DNA from: Molossus alvarezi
Lineage: Eukaryota > Chordata > Mammalia > Chiroptera > Molossidae
DNA length: 64,000 nucleotides
Reading direction: 5' to 3'
NCBI GenBank assembly: GCA_037176705.1
Contig: CM073885.1
Location: 216,082,290-216,146,289 of the forward strand
Numbering within the stretch: position 1 is the stretch's first letter; each line of letters begins with the position of its first letter. Shown piece by piece: positions 11,186-22,919 of this stretch. The notes beneath the pieces are model-generated. The model did no database searches. It had not been told where the DNA came from and saw only the letters and a program-made list of their open reading frames with translations. The translations under genes and the position numbers were made by a program.

Positions 11186-12781
11186 TTACTCCCCATCGCT
11201 CTGAGGTTTGTCAGTCTGTTCTCTACTTCCATGATTCTGGATTTCTTTTGGTCGACAGCTTATTTTGCTCATTATGTTCCATAAATAAGTGAGATCATGT
11301 GGTATGTATTTGTCTTTCTCTGACTGGCTTGTTTCACTCAGCATAATATTCTCTAGGTCCCTCCATTCTGTCTCAAAGGGAAAGAGATCTTTCTTTCTTA
11401 CAGCTGCATAGTATTCCATTGTGTATATGTACCACTGCTTTTCTATCCACTCATCTACTGTAGGGCACTTGGGCTGTTTCCAGATCTTAGCTATTGTAAA
11501 TAGCACTGCTATAAACATAGGGGCACATATATTCTTCCTGATTAGTGTTTCAGGCTTCTTAGGATATATTCCAAGAAGTGGGATTACTGTCAAATGGCAG
11601 TTCTATTTTTAATTTTTTGAGGAAACACCATAGTGTTTTTCATAGTGACTGCACCAGTCTGCATTCCCACCAGTAGTGGACTGGAGTCCTCTTTTCTCCA
11701 CACCTTTGCCAGCACTTATTGTTTGATGATTTATTGATGGTGGCCATTCTGACAAGTGTGAGGTGATACCTCATTGTTGTTTTAATTTGCATTTCTTTGA
11801 TGATTAGAGATATTGAGAATTTTTACATACGTTTCTTGGCCATTTGTATGCCTTATTTGGAGAAATGTCTATTTAGGTCCTCTGCCCATTTTCTTTTTTT
11901 TAATCCCCACTCGAGGATATTCCCCCCCCCCCCTTTTTTTTTCAGATAGAGTGGGCGGGAGAGAAAGAAACATCAATGTGAGAGACACACATTGATTGGT
12001 TGCCTCCTGCATGACCCCAGCCAGGACCAGGGACCAAACCACAATCAAGGTACGTGCCCTTGACCAGAATTGAACCCAAGACTCTTTGGTCTGCGGGCCA
12101 ACATTCTAACTGCTGAGCCAAACCAGCCAGGGTCCTCTGCCCATTTCTTAATTGGATTGTCTGTCTTCCTTTTGTTGAGTTGTATGACTACTCTATATAT
12201 TTTGGATATTAACCCCTTATTCAATGTATCATTGGCAAATATGTTCTCCCAGAAAGTGGGTTCCCTTTTCATTTTGTTGCTGGTTTCTTTTGCCATGCAA
12301 AGCTTTGTTAGTTTGATGTAGTTCCACTTATTAATTTTTGCCTTTGTTTCTCTTGCCCTAGAAGATGTATCAGTGAAAAATTTCACTATGTATGATGTCT
12401 CAGATTTTTCTGCCTGTATTTTCTTCTAGGGTTTTTATGATTTCACAAGTTACATTTAAGTCTTTTATCCATTTTGAGTTTATTCTTGTGTATGGTGTAA
12501 GTCGGTGATCTAGTTTCATTTTTTTTTTTGCATGTAGCTGTACAATTTTCCCAACACTATTTATTGAAGAAACTTTCTTTTCTCTATTGTATGCTTTTGC
12601 CTCTTTTGTCAAATATTAATTGTGTATACTGTCTTGAGTGGATTTCTGGGTTCTCTGTTCTGTTCCATTGATCTATATGCCTGTTCTTGTGCTTGTACCA
12701 GGTTGTTTTGATTATGATAGCTTTGTAGTATAATTTGATATCTGGTGTTATGATCCCTCCCACTTTGTTCTTCTTTTTCAA
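11186..12781 (-). pseudogene. L1 ORF2 C-terminal remnant
   Basis: Open pieces at 11186-11593, 12045-12386, 12400-12612 and 12584-12781 on the minus strand match successive parts of L1 ORF2 (for example SKISDIIR-like, [12 protein letters not shown] and WKQPKCPTVDEW text). They lie in different frames, with the SINE at 11893-12131 between them. There is no catalytic domain and no coding capacity. Confidence 0.83.
11893..12131 (-). mobile_element. Ves-type SINE with 3' hairpin, inside L1
   Basis: This is a tRNA-derived SINE with the hairpin segment at 11903-11918 and a homopolymer C-run near 11922-11933. The duplication GTCCTCTGCCCATTT occurs at 11877-11891 and 12132-12146. It is inserted in an older truncated L1. 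Confidence 0.9.
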
Positions 12782-12968
12782 GAATGCTGTGGCTATTCAG
12801 GGTCTTTCATGGTTCTATATAAACTTCTGCAATATTTGTTCTAGATTTGTAAAATATGCTGCTGGTATTTTAATAAAGATTGCATTGAATCTGTAGATTT
12901 CTTTGGGTAGTATGAACATTTTAATGATGTAGATTTTTCCAATCCATGAACATAGTATATGTTTTCAC

Positions 12969-13200
12969 TTTTTTTCTTTAATCCTCCCTTGAGGATATTC
13001 TTTTATTTATCTTCAGACAGAGAAGGAGAGAAAGAAACATCAACGTGAGAGAGACACATCAACTGGCTGCCTCCCACACGGGACTCTGACCAGGGCCAGG
13101 GACAAATCGCAACCGATGTACATGCCCTTGACCGAAACTGAACCTGTGACTCTTTGGTCCATGGGCTGATGCTCTACCACTGAGCCAAAATGGCCAGGGC
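12969..13200 (-). mobile_element. Ves-type SINE with 3' hairpin, inside L1
   Basis: The minus-strand SINE head (ccctggccattttggctcag) ends at 13200 and the hairpin segment lies at 12981-12996 (ATCCTC CCTT GAGGAT). Duplications are degraded. It is more diverged than neighbouring copies. Confidence 0.85.
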
Positions 13201-13360
13201 TGTTTCTATGTTTTTATATCTTTCTCTATTTCTTTTTTCAATGTCCTATAGTTTTCTGAGAACAAGTCTTTTACCTCCTTGGTTAAGTTTATTCCTAGAT
13301 ATTTTATTTATTTTTTTACTGCAATGGTAAATGGGACATTTTTTTATGGATGTAGATCTT

Positions 13361-14008
13361 AATAGGAATATCAACTTCTTAAGGGAGAAGAAATGATTTT
13401 TAGGAAAGATGAATGAACTGTTAGAGGACTAGATGGGAGGTATGATAGTTGTGATAAGGTTTGCCTGCATGTGATGTCGACTTCTAGTCTCCTCTCTCAT
13501 GATGAGAGTCAATCTTTGCTGGCAGGGGATCTTTGAAACTGAGTTTTTTGAAGGATCTGTCTTTAGGCAGATGGGAGTGGGGGTGTGAGTATAGAGAAAG
13601 CCTCTTGCTGCATCTGTTGCTCTTTAAATACCTTCAGTTCAAAATAATCGATATGCCAAAGGGGCATATTTTGGATGGCATATTCTGTTTCCCTTGAATA
13701 CTTCCCTCATAGGACACTCCTGTAGATTGAATTATTACATTTGTATAATTGTCGTATATTTTCTATTAAATTGAAATCTCTTTGAGGGTAGAGTCTTGAT
13801 CATCTTTTTACATACCCAATTCTTTGTATAAGCTTAAGAATTTTTGTAAAATGAGTTGGGAAAAGGCCCCGTTAATCTGATCTGCTTTATCTTTCTTTCT
13901 TCATTATGTGCTTGCGCGTCTTGCCATATCCCTTTTGGAACTCTTTGAGAGAGCTAGGTGATACCCTCTATGTGCAGGGCACAACATGGAGTATCCTATA
14001 ATAAAAAG
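13361..14008. other. Unannotated unique sequence
   Basis: No repeat family, gene or RNA is recognised. Confidence 0.5.
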
Positions 14009-14018
14009 TAAATGTGGT

Positions 14019-14469
14019 CCTTGCCAGTGTGGCTCAGTTGGTTGGGCATCGTCCTGTGCACCAAAAGGTTGCCGGTTTGATTCCCAGTCAGGGTGCATGC
14101 CCGGACTGCAGACTTGATCACCAGTAGGGTGCATGCAGGAAGCAGCTGATGGATGATAAGCTCTTTCTCTGTCTCCCTTCCTTTCTCTCTCAACATCAAT
14201 TTAAAGCCCTGGCCAGTTTGGCTCAGCGGTTAGAGCATCGGCCTGTGGTCCGGAGAGACCCGGGTTCGGTTCCTGCTAAGGGCACGTACTTTGGTTGCAG
14301 TTTGTCCCCGGCCCTGGTTGGTCGTGCGGGTGGCAGCCACTCGATGTGTCCCTTCACGTCGATGTTTCTCCCTCTCTCTCCCTCCCACTCTATCTGTACA
14401 AAAAATGGAAAAATATCCTCGGGTGAGGATTAAAAAAAAAAAAATCTTTAAAAAATTTTTTAAATAAAA
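14019..14469 (+). mobile_element. Ves-type SINE interrupted by a second SINE
   Basis: An older SINE begins at 14019 (ccttgccagtgtggctcag) and reaches its CT-rich body and 'acatcaattt' by 14205. A second SINE then occupies 14206-14443, and the A-rich tail resumes to 14469. TAAATGTGGT occurs at 14009-14018 and 14470-14479, bracketing the whole pair and showing that the second element landed in the first one's tail. Confidence 0.8.
14206..14443 (+). mobile_element. Ves-type SINE with 3' hairpin, nested
   Basis: It has a complete head (gccctggccagtttggctca), B box gggttcggttcc and the self-complementary segment ATCCTC GGGT GAGGAT at 14415-14430, just before the A-run. It is very similar to the copy at 7199-7448. 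Confidence 0.92.
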
Positions 14470-14479
14470 TAAATGTGGT

Positions 14480-15349
14480 CTTGAAAGGGAAGTACTATAA
14501 TCATCTAAATGTGGGGAATCTGATATAATTTCACAGACTAAAAGTATTTGTAGATAATTTTATTATTTATTTGTTATATTTTGCCCATGATTTTGACTAA
14601 ACATGTTTGGTTAAACATGAATTTGGAAAATAAGGAAGGGATAAATCCCAAATTACATGTGTCAATATTTCTTATTATGAACTCAATTTTATTTATTTAT
14701 TTATTCATTATTTTTAATAATATATTCCCATCAATTGTATTGGCAGACCCACCTAGTGTCAGTAGAAATGATGTTCCTTCTTAGGACTTTTTAAGAAGCC
14801 CCTTAAGGGTTTCCAAAGACTTCACACTCAAAGCACGTAAAGTGGTTACTGAATGAGCTCATTACCACATGTTAGGTGCTGTCCGAGGGACATATAGATA
14901 TGGCTTTAGTCAAATCTCTTTTGATTGCCAAGTGACAGAAATCCAGTTCCAACTATTTCATGTGTAAAGGGAATTTCCTGTGAGCCCCCTGAATTAACTC
15001 CTGGGGGTTAAGTTTGGGAAAGTAGCTAAATATTGTAAAGAACAGGGACTCTTGCTGTTCCTCTTCGGGCATTTTTACTGTGTTTACAGGCAGAAGGCTA
15101 AGTACCACCAACCACATTTTATCTCCTCAGGTCAAGTCACTAACCTAGATCTCCTGGAGTGTCTTATCTAGGACAAGATTGTGGAGAGATATGTTTGGGT
15201 AAGTCACTTTTTATTCAGTAATGGAGATGGGGCTTGTGTCATGGGTACAAATGTGGTTACAGTCAGCCTCTTTGCTCCTGTGTGAATGGAGCAGAGAGGA
15301 AAAAAAGTGTCTGTTATACTTGTGCCATTGAGTAAAACAGGTGTTACTT
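14480..15349. other. Unannotated sequence with a TTTA-rich patch
   Basis: AT-rich sequence with a short (TTTA)n-like run about 14690-14706. No gene is seen. Confidence 0.45.
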
Positions 15350-15480
15350 TTTCCACTTTTTTTTTTTTTGAAGAGGTAACTGAGGCTCTGAGGGAAACAA
15401 ATGACTTTCTCTAGGTCACAAAGTTAATATTTCAAATCAAGTCTGTCTGACTCTGAAGCTGTTCTCATCTATTTTCTCTC
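15350..15480 (-). mobile_element. MIR-like fragment
   Basis: The phrases 'gaagaggtaactgaggctct' and 'ctttctctaggtcacaaagtt' are typical of the MIR core read from the minus strand. The copy is short and diverged. Confidence 0.55.
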
Positions 15481-16609
15481 AGTTCCTGATTAGAACACAA
15501 TTTACTTCAGGTGGGAGATGATAACATAGTTGGGCAAAGTAGACTGATGACTCATCCGATATTATAGGGGTTGTGAGGTAGGACTGCAATTTCCTACATT
15601 TATTCTCTTTCTCAACCAAAAGTAAAAGCAGAAGAAAACAAAGAGCACTTGGGGGTAGGGGACTTGTATCAAAGGAGACAAATGCTTCATCTATGTGGCA
15701 AGGACTTGGGTCATGCTTCTGAGGTGTCCACAGCCTTCTGATTTCAGAAACTTCCTGTTGCTCTCAGAGATCGGCTGAATCATGAATATATTTGGGAGCA
15801 TGTAAAAAAGTTATCCATCTACCTATCTATACATAAATGTAAAAAGAGATTGTCTGGAAGACAAAGCTCAGAAATTGTCCTGATTTTTTTTTTGGCTCAT
15901 GTTTAATAAAATATATTTTCATATATAGAAAAAGTAGAACTGCTTTGTATTACTTAACAATAGGAATGGACTTCTAAGATTGTCTCAATAGTACATGCAC
16001 TCTTCAGTCCTTGAAAAGCCTGAAAATAGGGTTACATATGGTTTCAATGATGGATCTTACTCTAAAGCTTTGCTCCCTTTCATGTAAACAGGGTTTTTCA
16101 GCAGGGTTATGACACTCAGCTAGAGTGTCTGCACCTTCTTGTCTTCCCCGGCTTTGCCCTCCGTTTTTTTTTTTTCCTTGTCCTGTTTCCCTCACAGGAA
16201 CTTTGAATTGCTTTTTCCTCTCTCAACTGGCAATTTTCTCTTGTTTATTTTTCATCTTGGTAATGTTTTGTTCTTTTTTTAATCCAAGGTGTCATAATGC
16301 ATTAGCTTCCCTATAAATGTTACATTTAGTTATTCTCATTTAATTAGAGGTTGTATAAAGCAATTGAGGGATGTAATTTGGCCGTGCTATTGTTAGGCAC
16401 GTTTCTGTCGTTCCCGACGGAGCTCCCAGCCTCCCTCTTGAAGCGCTTTTGAATATGTTTTGATGTTCACATTGGTGAATCCTCCAATGACACCTCACCA
16501 CCTCTGTGATACCTCCAGACCCCTCATCTGCTTTGCAGAGCATGTAGGCAGCAAATCACAATCACCCAACTATTGCAAAAATGCAGACTTTTCATCTGTG
16601 TGGTCTGGG
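15481..16609. other. Unannotated unique sequence
   Basis: No repeat or gene is recognised. The part about 16360-16560 has several CpG and looks less repeat-like, but there is no further support for a role. Confidence 0.4.
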
Positions 16610-16960
16610 AATTATCAATCAATGACTATTGATTGAGCACTTGCCTATGTCATCCTCAGTGTTGTGTGGAGAGCCCCTGGTGACCAAAAGGAAAAAAAGA
16701 ATAAAACACAGGTCTTGTTTTGAAGAAGATTGCAATCTAATAGGGACAGTGCTAGAATTCAAAAAGACACTTAACAATTAAAGGCAGCAGACAACAAGTG
16801 CCAAAAGGGAGATGGTGATCATCAGATGTTTTTCGAGACCAGAGGAAGAGGAGAGGTCTTCTCAGGGTGGGCTGAGTGGCTACAGGACAGAGGTCAGTGG
16901 AGGGAAGCCCAGAAGATAGAAAAGCATGGGCCTTGTTCAATAGAATGTCCTAAACACTTC
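16610..16960 (-). mobile_element. Possible L2-like relic
   Basis: The order 'tgattgagcacttgcctatg', then 'agattgcaatctaataggga', then 'gaggtcttctcagggtgggc' is the layout of antisense L2-type 3' sequences in mammals. It is too diverged for certainty. Confidence 0.4.
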
Positions 16961-17125
16961 TCAAAAGTGGAAGGAACTGGCGGAGACTAGTGAAACTATA
17001 TGGGACAACTTGGGAATAGGACTTAGATTTTAAAAAATTTTAAAAAAATTTAAAAAAATTTAAATCAGAATTTATCCTAAAGGCAACCTCAAATTGTAAT
17101 ACATGAACATTGTATAGTACGATTT

Positions 17126-17129
<4 letters not shown>

Positions 17130-17166
<37 letters not shown>
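17130..17166. repeat. (TC)n microsatellite
   Basis: An uninterrupted TC run of about 37 bases. Confidence 0.97.
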
Positions 17167-17168
<2 letters not shown>

Positions 17169-17292
17169 GTAAGTATAGAGATCTGGGGTAATATTCATCA
17201 AATATTAAAAATGTTTATTTTCAGGCAGTAAGATTTAGGATCATCTGTGGTTTACTTTTTTTGTAGTTTATTGCTTAAAAATTTTAATCATG

Positions 17293-17491
17293 GCCAGCCA
17301 GTGTGGCTCAGTGGTTGAACGTCGACCCACGTACCAGGTCACCAGTTTGATTCTCGGTCAAGGCACATGCCTAGATGTGGGCTCAATCCCCGGGGGGGGC
17401 ATGTAGGAGGTGGCCAGTCGATGTTCTCTCTCATCGATGTTTCTATTTCTCTCTCCCTCTCCCTAAAAATCAATAAAGAAAAAAAATTAAA
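17293..17491 (+). mobile_element. Ves-type SINE
   Basis: It has a tRNA-like head (gccagccagtgtggctcag), a B-box-like 'agtttgattctc', a CT-rich body and 'aaaaatcaataaag' before the tail. Perfect duplications AAAAATTTTAATCATG lie at 17277-17292 and 17492-17507. It lacks the 'gaggat' 3' hairpin, so it belongs to the other SINE group here. Confidence 0.92.
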
Positions 17492-17509
17492 AAAAATTTT
17501 AATCATGAA

Positions 17510-18198
17510 TGCATTATTTTTTTCCCTTTTTTCTTTTCTTTTTTTCTTTTATTTATTTTAATAAATGTGCGTTATTTTTATAAAAACAATAAAGTCATCA
17601 TTCTAAAAATATGATTGTGAAGTCATTTGAAAAGAAGTTGCAAAATGATATTCTAAGTCACAGTGCCACATGGTGCGCAGGTCAGATAGGCAGCGCCCCT
17701 CTGACAGTGGCAGTCTTCAGGCTGAATTCTCTGTAAGAATTTTTTAACATTTTCCTCTCTGAGGCCATGTCAAATGACTGTGTAGGCTAAAAAGTAAAAA
17801 CTGAAGTCTAATTCTTTAACATCAGGAAGTCAGATAGGTGTTAATCATCTTGCTGATTTTCTAAACTTTAACAACAAATCTTGAAGTCACCCGCTCAACA
17901 ACTTCCTACTTGGTCTCTTTTTATCCAAGGGAAAAAGAAAAACAATTCACAGGCAAATATTAAATGACATTAAAATTAAAATATTTTTAACTACACCACT
18001 TTACTCGGGACTTCTCTGTCTACTCACCCACACTATCTTGCAACGTGCTAAAGAATTTCTAGGAGCCCCAATAATGTGGTCAATACAGAAACTTTGGTTG
18101 CACGCCTAACTTCAGGGAAGGGAACAAGCACCATATCATTTAGCCAAAACCAACAATTACTGCCGACATCATACTGTACTATACATTGACTATTTCAG

Positions 18199-18229
<31 letters not shown>

Positions 18230-19124
18230 GTTAACATAGATTCACATCTATTTTAAGTCAGAAGGCATCTTAGGATTTTGTTCTAATTATAAGGCTTTCT
18301 CAATTCTCAAAGGGAGAATTAATCTTTTTTTTATTTAAAAAAACCCTATTTATGATTATAAAACTTTTAGATGTTCACTAAAGAGAATTTAATAAATAGA
18401 GACAATTTTTTAAAAAATCTGGTCTATTTTCCTTCAGAATTTTTTCATATACTACTTGCATAACATTTTATCATAAAACCCTTAAAAATGTTTTAAAATT
18501 GCTGTATGGCATCCCATTATGTGAATGAGCCATACTTAATCTAATAGTTTCATTACATTTTTGGACATTTAGATGTGGGCTGAATTTTTATTATGTTAAA
18601 TAAAGCCGGGATTACCTCTCTTTTTGTGTACCTCTGATTGCATATGAGGATTGATTTCCAGAGGTGGAATTCTCATCAAAAGATAAGGATTGCTAATCTG
18701 CTTTCCAGAAACACACTCACGGGCAGCATCCATGGATGACAATTTATCTTTCTTGACCGCAGCACTTAATACTTTCATGAACACACTAATAATGTTGTTT
18801 CTGGTGCTATAATTAGTTGAGGACATGCCTACATCATTAGAGAGACAGAGAAACCAAATCCAGGTCATGTAGTTGAGTTGCCCAGATTCACATAATTACT
18901 GACAGAGCTAAAGTTAGAACCAGACTGTCTTGACTTCCAATTTGTGCTCTTTTGCTGTAATTCTTTACATACTTCTTTACCAACGATGCTTATTATCATT
19001 ATGGCTCTAACTACATTTGTTATCCATTTTCTTTTAAGACAAATGTAGATGGCCACTAAAATGCCAAGGTGCTGAGGGTTTTTTGCTGTGCTTTTTCTTG
19101 AATTTAGGAACTTTCCACCTCCCC
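17510..19124. other. Unannotated sequence with a (GA)n microsatellite
   Basis: A GA run occupies 18201-18230. Otherwise I see no gene or identifiable element. Confidence 0.45.
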
Positions 19125-19296
19125 CATCCAGATGCTAGGAATTCTAATATCTTGCAAAATTGGCATTATGTTGTTAGCTTGTTAGAAATGCAGTCTTTCA
19201 GACCCGATCCAAGTCAAATGAGTCAGAATCTGTATTTTAATAAGATCCCCAGGTAGTTTATAGGCACATTAAAATTTGAGAAGTATTGTTCTAAAA
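19125..19296 (+). mobile_element. MER5-like (hAT-Charlie) MITE
   Basis: The phrases 'ttgttagaaatgcagtcttt', 'gtcagaatctgtattttaat' and 'aatttgagaagtattgttct' follow the order of MER5A-type elements. Terminal repeats are eroded. Confidence 0.6.
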
Positions 19297-21364
19297 AATT
19301 TGGGTCATTTTTCCTGCAACAAAAGTTGTAATCATAGAGTGAATAAAAACATGTACTAATACCTTGAATTGAACTGATAAATGATAACACCTTTCCCTAA
19401 ATATGACTAAATAGTTCCTAGACAGTCATTATAAGTTGGTCCATAATAATAAAATCTTTATTTCTAATAGTACAATTATATAATTCAGGATTTTTTCCCT
19501 GTAAACTAATTTCTACCACAAAAGTAGCAAATTTTATTACTAAATAAAGGGACATAATATTAAACAGAAATAAAAATTTTTAGACTATTAGGAAAAATAT
19601 CTATTTGGTAAAATCAGGCTTTGTTGTTGTTGTTGTTGTCTTTTGAGGATATTTCTATAGAGACTTAATTGGTGATGTTTCTTAAAACATACCCAGTAAA
19701 GTTAGGAGCATACAAGATTTTCCTTCCCTGGCAAACCTTCATACTGCAAATGGAGGTGTTTTTTATTGCTTTGGACTTCTAAGTTTTATTTGAAATTATG
19801 GTTATCTCTCTTTAAAATAAGCCAGTTTAATGCTATGAATGTCGGAAACATCTTTGAATGAGAAATGTGAGAGGAGAGGCGGGGTCCTTTGTAACTGGGC
19901 AGTGGCTTCTGCATTCCACGCGTGGGTCAGTCTTTAAGACGTGTGTTGGTGTTCCCTTGCACGACTTCTGTGTGACAGGAGACATTGTAAATGGTCCCTG
20001 AGGTTTTTCTGATGCAGATCTGCATTTTGACTCACCTCTGGGGGAAGTTCAGTGTCCACTGACTTCAAGGGCAGTTTTCTGAGCAAGGCCGATCCGCTGG
20101 CTGGTACAGAGAGGAAGGGAAGGAGCTACAGTGTGTACAAATCCCTGGACTTAAGTCTTTACCAGACTTCCAAGGAGTCAGAAGGAAATGCTAAGTTAAA
20201 AGTTTCTAGATTTCAAAAAGTTTTTGTAAAATAATAGTGATAATAAAAAACCTAGTAATACAAAAATTATAGCAATCCCAACATTTAATAAAAGTTTTTT
20301 TTAAGTGTAGTCACTTATTAGGATTCAATAAAAATTTAGCTGTAGAATGTTAAAGCATAATTGAAAAGACTTTTGTTTTCCAAATATGAGATCCATTACT
20401 TGGACTTTATGAAACCAAATAAGTTTTCTCCCCCATCACCACTCCCCATCCCTCCTAAATGTACCACAGGACATTGATTCAACCTTAGTCACCTTCCTAG
20501 AGAAAAGCAAGATAGCCCAGTTAAACTGCTTACCTATAAAATCTGCATGTTTTTAAATTTTAGCTCAAACTTCTTTAACTTATGGAATAATATTTCCACT
20601 TTCTAAAATGCTCTCTGAGAGAAAAAAATAGTTGTAACATAACTTTAAAAAAAATTATATCCAAGGGGGATTTTCTCCTTCAATCTCACTCTTTGTAAAA
20701 ATTGATTTCTTCTTTACAGTGTTGATAATCAATAAAAACCTTTACTCAAATTCCCCAAAGTGCCCATGGTAACCCAGCCCTTCGATAAATCTAGGGACTC
20801 TCCAAGGGGTTTCTAGGCCAAGCTATCCCCCCCCCACTTTTATGATGATATATGAGGGTCATATACAGGGATTTAACCAACATCCTCTAAATTAAAAGTC
20901 ATTGGAGCAGGTAGTTTAAAGAACAGATTTATAACAAGTTTCAAATGAAACAAAGGTATTCCTCACAGCTGTGAGCCATCTGCAACCAATTTTCTCATAC
21001 TCAGGGTATATTGAAGATAAATATTATCCCCATACCCACCCCACCCCCTCAGCACACACAAGACTCATATAATCTGCCACCCAGAGGAACCTTAACATTT
21101 CCAAAGTGTACAGCTGCTCAGCCTCCCTTTGGCCTTTTTCTTATAGTTCATATCAATTTTAAATCATTACCACGCTTATTATGCAGACCCTTAGCATTGT
21201 TGCTCACCCTGTAAATGCTGGTTAGAAAGGCAAGGATCATTGAACTGCCATGAGGGTCACAGCTATGACGGATTATTCACTGTAGTCATGAGCAATGTTA
21301 GAATCATAGTCTGGATAATTTCCCATAAGAGTGTGGAGAACATAATGAATGCAGAACAATATAG
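19297..21364. other. Unannotated sequence
   Basis: A short (TTG)n run is at 19619-19639. No gene or clear transposon was identified. The open frame at 20052-20234 has no domain signature. Confidence 0.45.
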
Positions 21365-21570
21365 CCTAGTGGTCCAGAGCGGGGCTTGAATCCTAACCAT
21401 GGGGTTAAGTTCCACTAGTTATGTAACCTTGGCCTCCCATTTCTCAACTACCACCTGGGCATATAAACAGTAGTATCTACTTCATCGGGTGCTTGAGAAG
21501 ATTAAATATATAATGCACGAAAAATCTTCAGAAGGTAGTTAGCACCCAATAAAGATTAGTTATTATTTTG
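21365..21570 (+). mobile_element. MIR relic
   Basis: The order 'tagcctagtggtccagagc', 'gttatgtaaccttggcctcc', 'gcatataaacagtagtatct' and 'agaagattaaatatataatg' is the MIR layout: tRNA-like start, core, 3' part. Diverged, as expected for this ancient family. Confidence 0.7.
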
Positions 21571-21607
21571 TCTTTATAAATTAGTATATGTTCAAAGTTA
21601 CTTTTAT

Positions 21608-21825
21608 TTTTTAAAAAGATTTTTAAAAATTGATTTTTAGAGAAAGAGGAAGGGAGAGGGAGAGGGAGGAGAAGGGGAAGGAGAGATCGAAACATTGATA
21701 TACTGCCTCCTGCACGCCTCTTACTGGGGATCGAGCCTGAATCCCAGGTCAGGACCAGGAATCAAACTGGCCACCTTTTGGTGCATGGGACAATGCCCAA
21801 CCAGTTGAGCCCCACCGGCCAGGGC
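21608..21825 (-). mobile_element. Ves-type SINE
   Basis: The minus-strand head (ggccctggccggtggggctc) ends at 21825. The body is purine-rich on the plus strand (repeated gggaga units). Perfect duplications CAAAGTTACTTTTAT are at 21593-21607 and 21826-21840. Confidence 0.92.
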
Positions 21826-22019
21826 CAAAGTTACTTTTATCAATCATGATAATCATATAATAAAGTATTAAGATGTGAATACTGCAAATGATCTCTTTAA
21901 TCTGTCACCTCATAGCATTGTATCCTACACTCTGAAACACAAACTGTTGTTTATCCCAGCATTCACATTCAGTTCCCTAACTGTCCTCCAGAGAACATTA
22001 GCATCCCATAAACTGGAAC

Positions 22020-22021
<2 letters not shown>

Positions 22022-22074
<53 letters not shown>
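22022..22074. repeat. (CT)n microsatellite
   Basis: An uninterrupted CT run of about 53 bases. The Ser-Leu open frame across it (21875-22108) is an artefact of the repeat. Confidence 0.97.
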
Positions 22075-22076
<2 letters not shown>

Positions 22077-22276
22077 AGATAGGTCAATACTGGGTTGAAT
22101 ACAATTAAATGGACTTTCCTGCAGAACTCCCTGGAGTCTTTAATACTGACTGTCACTGTCACTTTTAGCATGATGATGGTGGCAGTGGCAGTAGTGGTGC
22201 AGATTATAGTTACATTGTTTCTAATCTTATTTGACCAAATAACACTTTTTGTTGTTGTTTTTCACAGAATACTTCT

Positions 22277-22503
22277 ATTTGAATATATTTTTATTGATTT
22301 TTTTAGAGAGAAAGGAAGGGAGAGGGAGAGGGAGAGGGAGATAGAAACATCAATGTGAGAGAGAAACACTGACTGGCTGCCTCCTGCACACCCCCTACTG
22401 GGGATGGAGCCCCAAACCCAGGCATGTGCCCTGACTGGGAATTGGACGAGGACTTCTCAGTCCATGGGACAATGCTGAATCTACTGAACCACACTGGCCG
22501 AGC
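22277..22503 (-). mobile_element. Ves-type SINE
   Basis: Perfect duplications TCACAGAATACTTCT at 22262-22276 and 22504-22518 delimit a minus-strand SINE with an 'attgatttttttagagag' start on the plus strand. It lies just left of a MaLR LTR relic. Confidence 0.92.
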
Positions 22504-22562
22504 TCACAGAATACTTCTGTATGGGGTTTATTAAATGGTCTAAAGTTGGTATTTGTTTTAGG

Positions 22563-22917
22563 CTTTTCAGGCTTCTCTAATAAAAATACCATAGAGTGGA
22601 TGGCTTAAACAACAGAAATTTATTTCTCACAGTTCTGGAAGCTGGGCAGTCCATGCAAGGCACCGGCAGACACAGTGTCTGGTGAAGACTCATTTCTTTA
22701 TTTCTTGATTTACAGATGGTCATGCTGCTGGACCCTCACATGGAGGAAGGGTCAAGGAAGCTCTCTGGGGTCTCTTTTATAAGGGCACTAATCCCATTCA
22801 TCAGAAACTCACCCCTGTGGCCATATCACCTCCCAAAGGCCCCACTTCCAAACATTGCATTGGAGAGTAACTGTCAACATATGAATTTTGGGGGAACACG
22901 TCCAGTCGATAGCAATG
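22563..22917 (-). mobile_element. MaLR (MLT1/MST-like) LTR relic
   Basis: On the minus strand the text runs from 'ccaaaattcatatgttgaca' through 'ggatatggcc'-like and 'ttataaaagagaccccagag' to 'ctgtgagaaataaatttctg' and 'tgtttaagccatccactcta', the order seen in MaLR LTRs. This is an ancient non-coding LTR; no internal retroviral genes are adjacent. Confidence 0.65.
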
Positions 22918-22919
22918 TG

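Larger units (their letters stand above)
11007..13349 (-). mobile_element. 5'-truncated L1 carrying two SINEs
   Basis: Plus-strand text is the reverse complement of an L1 3' UTR, then the C-terminal half of ORF2, ending abruptly near 13349. It aligns by eye to 52040-53780 of the intact element. Flanks 'atgtaatctt' (10997-11006) and 'atgtagatctt' (13350-13360) may be a TSD with one indel. SINEs at 11893-12131 and 12969-13200 interrupt it, leaving about 1.85 kb of L1. Confidence 0.85.

Noticed and set aside
14206..14443. tRNA-like A and B boxes that might suggest tRNA genes (also in the other SINEs)
   Set aside because: The heads are followed by SINE bodies and poly(A) tails with TSDs, and no full cloverleaf with an acceptor stem is seen.
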